DNA from: Nocardia brasiliensis IFM 10847
GTDB taxonomy: Bacteria > Actinomycetota > Actinomycetes > Mycobacteriales > Mycobacteriaceae
Assembly: GCF_000710915.1 (NCBI RefSeq)
Contig: NZ_BAUA01000058.1
Location: 1 to 36,130, forward strand
Direction of reading: 5' to 3'
DNA: 36,130 bases
Each line of letters begins with the position of its first letter. Position 1 is the stretch's first letter. Position numbers and translations under genes: made by a program. Of the stretch, positions 33,098 to 36,130 are shown piece after piece. The notes below the pieces were generated by a model. It did no database searches. It was not told the DNA's origin and was given only the letters and a program-made list of their open reading frames with translations.

Positions 33098-33985
33098 GTG
33101 CGGTCGCATATCGAGGCCTACCACGAACTCGCCCGCGTCTGGCGGGAATCCCGCGCAGAGCAGTCGCGGGCGGACCGTGCTGCGGCAGTCGCGGCGAAAT
33201 ACGAATCAGCCCTGTGCGAGCCGCCACCGTCGATGGCACCGTTCCGGCAGCGTATGGCTGAATTGCACCGGCGGATCGAAGCCCGCCACCTTGCCTGCGC
33301 TCGTCTGCATCGACTGCATGCCCAGCGCCTGCAACGGTGGTATTTCGGGGACCGCGCCGACCTACGACCGGTGTTCATGGCCGTCGTCGCCGTGCAGTCG
33401 GGAATGGACAGCGCGGCGGTCACCCTGTTCGACCGCGGCGGCAACGAACTACTCGTCGCCACCTCCGACCGCACCGCGCACGCCGCGCACGATCTCGAAC
33501 TCGTGGTCGGCGAGGGTCCGGGTCACGACGTGCTGGACGGCCGGTACCTTGTCACCGCCGAGGCCACCGACCTGACAGAACGATGGCCGCTATACGGACC
33601 GGCACTGACCGAACTCGGCGTGCGATCGGTGGTTGGGGTTCCGTTGGTCTCGGCGCACTTGATCGGTACGCTGTGCCTGTTCACCGACCAGGCCGTGCTG
33701 CACACCGAGATCAGCTCCGCCGCAGTAAAAGTGGCCGATGCCCTGGCCAATACCGTGCTGCTCCCCACGTCCGGCCCCGGTCCGGACGGGAGCCCGCAGG
33801 GCATTCTGTTCGACGAGGCCGATTATCTGCCAGCGCTGCACCAGGCGGTCGGCATGGTCGCCGTGCAGTGCGTCTGCGACCTCGATGCCGCGCTCGCGCT
33901 GCTGCGCGCCCGTGCGTTCACCGAGGGTGTCACCGTCACCGACATCGCGCACCGCGTAGTAGAGGACGGATACCAGTTATGTTGA
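33098..33985 (+). CDS. GAF-ANTAR domain regulator 1
   Basis: A 295-residue signalling protein. An N-terminal helical, arginine-rich part (SHIEAYHELARVWRESRAEQS) leads to a GAF sensor domain at about residues 75-215 (GMDSAAVTLFDRGGNEL, GVRSVVGVPLVSAHLIGTLCLF). A C-terminal ANTAR domain follows at about 245-292 (LHQAVGMVAVQCVCDLDAALALLR and a later VTDIAHRVV). ANTAR domains bind paired RNA hairpins and prevent termination. GTG at 33098 is chosen because VRSHIEAY is a likely natural start; GTG at 33044, overlapping the CheR gene, is the alternative. TTGACT at 33060 may be a -35 of an internal promoter, but the -10 spacing is poor. Confidence 0.85.
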   Translation: MRSHIEAYHELARVWRESRAEQSRADRAAAVAAKYESALCEPPPSMAPFRQRMAELHRRIEARHLACARLHRLHAQRLQRWYFGDRADLRPVFMAVVAVQSGMDSAAVTLFDRGGNELLVATSDRTAHAAHDLELVVGEGPGHDVLDGRYLVTAEATDLTERWPLYGPALTELGVRSVVGVPLVSAHLIGTLCLFTDQAVLHTEISSAAVKVADALANTVLLPTSGPGPDGSPQGILFDEADYLPALHQAVGMVAVQCVCDLDAALALLRARAFTEGVTVTDIAHRVVEDGYQLC

Positions 33986-34000
33986 CCACCAAGGCCTTCC

Positions 34001-34756
34001 GTGGCTGATGACTTCGCGTTAGGCATGTCCGAGCTGACTACGCTGCTGTTGAACAACAGCAGCGTGACCGAATCACTCTGTGCCGTAGCCGATATCGTCG
34101 TCCGCATGCTTTCCGGCTCCCTGACGGTAGGCGTCCTGCTCTCCCGGGCCGACGGCGGCGCGGCCTTCGGTGGTTCGACCGGCGCACACGCGATGCTCCT
34201 CGAAGAGTCCCGAGTAGGCGAGGGACATGACGCGAGCACACAGGCCATCGACACGGCACACCAGGTCTCTATTTCGGACACGACCCAGGAGCGCCGCTGG
34301 GGCGGCTACCCGAGCCGTTTGGTGGCGCACGGCGTGAGATCCGTTCATGTCGAACCTCTTTCGTCGACCGGCGAAGCACTGGGCGCGCTGTCGTTGTACT
34401 CGAATCGCCCGCATACCTTCACGCCGGAGCTGCGGGAAGACGCGGCACTGACCGCCGAGCACATCGGCGTACTGCTCGCCGTCGGCATCGACACCGCCCG
34501 GCAGGCCGCACTGGCCGAGCAGCTCCGCGCGGCACTGGCCTCGCGGTCCGCCATCGACCAGGCGCTCGGCATGATCATGGCCGAGAAACGATGCACCCGC
34601 GATGCCGCCTTCGCGTTGCTGCGTAATCGATCCCAGCGCAGCAACATCCGAATCGCGGACCTGGCGGCCGACATCATCGAGGCGGTCACCGGACGGGCGC
34701 CGGGGCCAGTACATTTCGCAGAGCCGCAGTCGCAACGGCCGCCCAAGCGTCGCTGA
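34001..34756 (+). CDS. GAF-ANTAR domain regulator 2
   Basis: A 251-residue protein of the same class as the upstream gene but shorter at the N-terminus. The GAF-like domain covers about residues 10-165 (VADIVVRMLSGSLTVGVLL, GVRSVHVEPLSSTGEALGALSLYS). The ANTAR domain covers about 175-228 (SRSAIDQALGMIMAEKRCTRDAAFALLRN with RIADLAADIIEAV). GTG at 34001 has AAGG 8 nt upstream. It starts 15 nt after the first GAF-ANTAR gene, so they are co-transcribed. Having two adjacent copies suggests heterodimers or separate inputs to the same RNA-level output. Confidence 0.9.
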   Translation: MADDFALGMSELTTLLLNNSSVTESLCAVADIVVRMLSGSLTVGVLLSRADGGAAFGGSTGAHAMLLEESRVGEGHDASTQAIDTAHQVSISDTTQERRWGGYPSRLVAHGVRSVHVEPLSSTGEALGALSLYSNRPHTFTPELREDAALTAEHIGVLLAVGIDTARQAALAEQLRAALASRSAIDQALGMIMAEKRCTRDAAFALLRNRSQRSNIRIADLAADIIEAVTGRAPGPVHFAEPQSQRPPKRR

Positions 34757-34900
34757 TTGCGTCAGTGCCCCAGCACATTTCGCTGCGCGATGCGGCGCGT
34801 CCAACCCGCGCCGGAACTACCGTCACCGAGTACAATTGGATCCGTCCACCCGAGTCCCGAAGCGCGGCTCCGAATCAGCCACTCGACACACGGGGGAAGG

Positions 34901-35659
34901 ATGGACTGCGCAGCACAACCCGGAGACCCCAGCGGTCGCCGGACACATCATCGTTCACTGTTTCTCGACCGACGCGATGCAGGTCGGCGCCTCGCCTATC
35001 AACTGCGGGCATTCCGCGGTCCCGATGTCGTCGCGCTCGGCATTCCTCGCGGCGGGGTGGCCGTTGCCTACGAAGTCGCGGCGTCGCTACGGGTGCCGCT
35101 CGACACTGTCGTGGTCAACAAACTTCGTGTCCCCTACCGGCCGGATCTCAGTTTCGGCGCGGTCGCCGAGCACGACACGCAGCTCATCGACGAAGTTGTG
35201 GTGCGCAGCGCGATGTTGACCCCCGCGGAGATCACCGCCGCCGAACGGCACGGTCGCGACCGACTGCGACGGCTGTGTCAACGGTTCCACCAACACAACT
35301 GCCGGCCCGAGCTGCACGGTCGCACCGCGCTGGTGGTCGACGACGGCGTCCGCACCGGCATCACCGCACGCACGGCCTGCCAGGCGGCCTATCGGCGTGG
35401 CGCGGTCCGCGTCGTCCTCGCGGTTCCGGTCGCTCCCCATCGGATCGCGCGCACCCTGTCCTACTACGCCGACAAGGTCGTATGCCTGGAAACGCCCGCG
35501 CAGGCCCGTCCGGTGGGCCAGTCCTATCAGCAGTTCGACACCGTCACCGACGCCGACGTGGATCGCATACTCCGCAGCGACACTGCCGCACCCACGACTG
35601 CCTCGCGCAACCACCAGGCAGAACAAGGAACGACAGCCGAACGGCAACCAGCCGAGTAG
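34901..35659 (+). CDS. Phosphoribosyltransferase-family protein
   Basis: A 252-residue protein with a type I phosphoribosyltransferase fold. The N-terminal part has RRDAGRRLAYQL and LGIPRGGVAVAYEVA, the substrate loop has NKLRVPYRPDLSFGAVAEHD, and the PRPP-binding loop is ALVVDDGVRTGIT at residues about 144-156. Stand-alone members of this subgroup are found next to dormancy or stress genes in mycobacteria; their substrate is not known. ATG at 34901 follows GGGGGAAGG; a frame from 34757 would add 48 unrelated residues. TACAAT at 34831-34836 is a fair -10 without an obvious -35, so it may have its own promoter in the 144-nt gap after the GAF-ANTAR gene. Confidence 0.88.
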   Translation: MDCAAQPGDPSGRRTHHRSLFLDRRDAGRRLAYQLRAFRGPDVVALGIPRGGVAVAYEVAASLRVPLDTVVVNKLRVPYRPDLSFGAVAEHDTQLIDEVVVRSAMLTPAEITAAERHGRDRLRRLCQRFHQHNCRPELHGRTALVVDDGVRTGITARTACQAAYRRGAVRVVLAVPVAPHRIARTLSYYADKVVCLETPAQARPVGQSYQQFDTVTDADVDRILRSDTAAPTTASRNHQAEQGTTAERQPAE

Positions 35660-35719
35660 CCCGTTCTCCGGTATCGCGACGTGCCACGTCCAGGACGGCC
35701 GTTCTGGAAACGTGCCGAA

Positions 35720-35747
35720 GTTCCTGGCCGAGACCCCGGATGGGTAT
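35720..35747 (+). promoter_or_regulatory. Sigma-B/F-like promoter before the RsbR-like gene
   Basis: GTTCC (35720-35724) and GGGTAT (35742-35747) are separated by 17 nt. GGGTAT is an exact -10 for sigma-B/F-type promoters; the -35 is partial. It lies about 100 nt upstream of the TTG start and would place a stress-sigma regulator gene under that same class of sigma factor. Confidence 0.4.
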
Positions 35748-35844
35748 ACGATTCTGCGGTCGGTGGAACAGTCCAACGAGCGTGCTGGCCACCGCTTCTT
35801 CGAGCACGTGGGTCGACTCGCGTGGGGACGGACCGGAGGCGGCA

Positions 35845-36130
35845 TTGTCCGAAGTGTCGATTGGTACGTTGGCTGCGGACAGCAACTCCAACGGTGTCAG
35901 CGAAGGCCTGCTCTCCGAGCTGGTCGAACATCTGCGGCAGAACCGCACCGTGTTGCGTGAGGAATGGGCACGGCGCATCACCGACGCGCAATTGCTCACC
36001 GCGATGACCCCGGACGAGATGTTCTCCGAGGCGACCTCCGTCTACGACAACTACGTCGCCGTCCTCGAAACCGGTTCGGTCGAGGCCCTGCAGGACTACG
36101 CCCGCGATCTGTCCGAGCGCATCATTCCGC
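35845..36130 (+). CDS. RsbR-like stress regulator, N-terminal part (cut by window end)
   Basis: The first 95 codons of a gene that runs off the window. The frame gives LLSELVEHLRQNRTVLREEW, then TDAQLLTAMTPDEMFSEATS and VYDNYVAVLETGSVEAL, and LSERIIP at the edge. This is the helical N-terminal domain that precedes STAS domains in RsbR/RsbRD-like stressosome proteins; the STAS part itself would lie outside. The start is TTG at 35845, with GGAGG at 35835-35839 (5-nt gap); a GTG at 35854 is too far from that site. It follows CheB/CheR, GAF-ANTAR and phosphoribosyltransferase genes in the same direction, which supports a stress-signalling locus. Confidence 0.78.
   Translation, partial: MSEVSIGTLAADSNSNGVSEGLLSELVEHLRQNRTVLREEWARRITDAQLLTAMTPDEMFSEATSVYDNYVAVLETGSVEALQDYARDLSERIIP

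Overview
The window is GC-rich, with dense gene packing and frequent GTG and TTG starts. It carries markers of mycolic-acid actinobacteria: a DUF3145 protein, a deazaflavin (F420)-type nitroreductase-family protein, an NDMA-dependent alcohol dehydrogenase, a CYP125 steroid hydroxylase and KstR-like operators. The best guess is a Nocardia chromosome or a close relative; this rests on gene content and not on a marker gene. No rRNA, tRNA, CRISPR array, transposase or prophage genes were seen.

Region 1 (31-8599) looks like a catabolic block for a small hydroxy- or dicarboxylic acid that feeds into glyoxylate and glycerate. It holds glycerate kinase, an IclR regulator, a divergent serine-glyoxylate-type aminotransferase, an anion:cation-symporter-type MFS carrier, a GlcD-GlcF-like FAD/Fe-S dehydrogenase fusion and a fumarylacetoacetate-hydrolase-family enzyme. 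The IclR-aminotransferase gap has a dyad and a 10-bp direct repeat spaced 20 bp, a good operator candidate. A 13-bp hairpin separates the convergent glycerate kinase and IclR genes.

Region 2 (8646-18204) is mostly housekeeping and small enzymes: a DUF385-type protein, DUF3145, two divergent SxxK serine hydrolases, a GNAT acetyltransferase, a DUF1801 protein, an NDMA-dependent alcohol dehydrogenase with two KstR-like sites in its promoter, a DinB-fold protein behind a 12-bp-arm dyad, an APH-type kinase and a fused PabA-PabB aminodeoxychorismate synthase.

Region 3 (18313-27283) is the most unusual. A 625-residue protein joins a TerD domain, a DUF2510 motif, a zinc ribbon, a PH/GRAM-like segment and a C-terminal HNH nuclease. 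About 5 kb away on the other strand lie a TerF-like TerD-VWA protein and a small P-loop NTPase. Between them are a CYP125-TetR pair, a Tat-lipoprotein DUF1254 protein, two head-to-head copies of a very similar two-helix membrane protein, and a frameshifted, 5'-truncated remnant of a carotenoid oxygenase.

Region 4 (27356-36130) starts with a drug-type MFS exporter overlapping its MarR regulator, with an inverted repeat across the exporter start codon. It continues with an exported protein and a short csbD-like gene that has a sigma-B-like promoter and a terminator hairpin. The last block appears to be a stress-signalling unit: stand-alone CheB methylesterase, CheR-PAS-coiled coil-PAS, two GAF-ANTAR proteins, a phosphoribosyltransferase and the start of an RsbR-like protein cut by the window edge.
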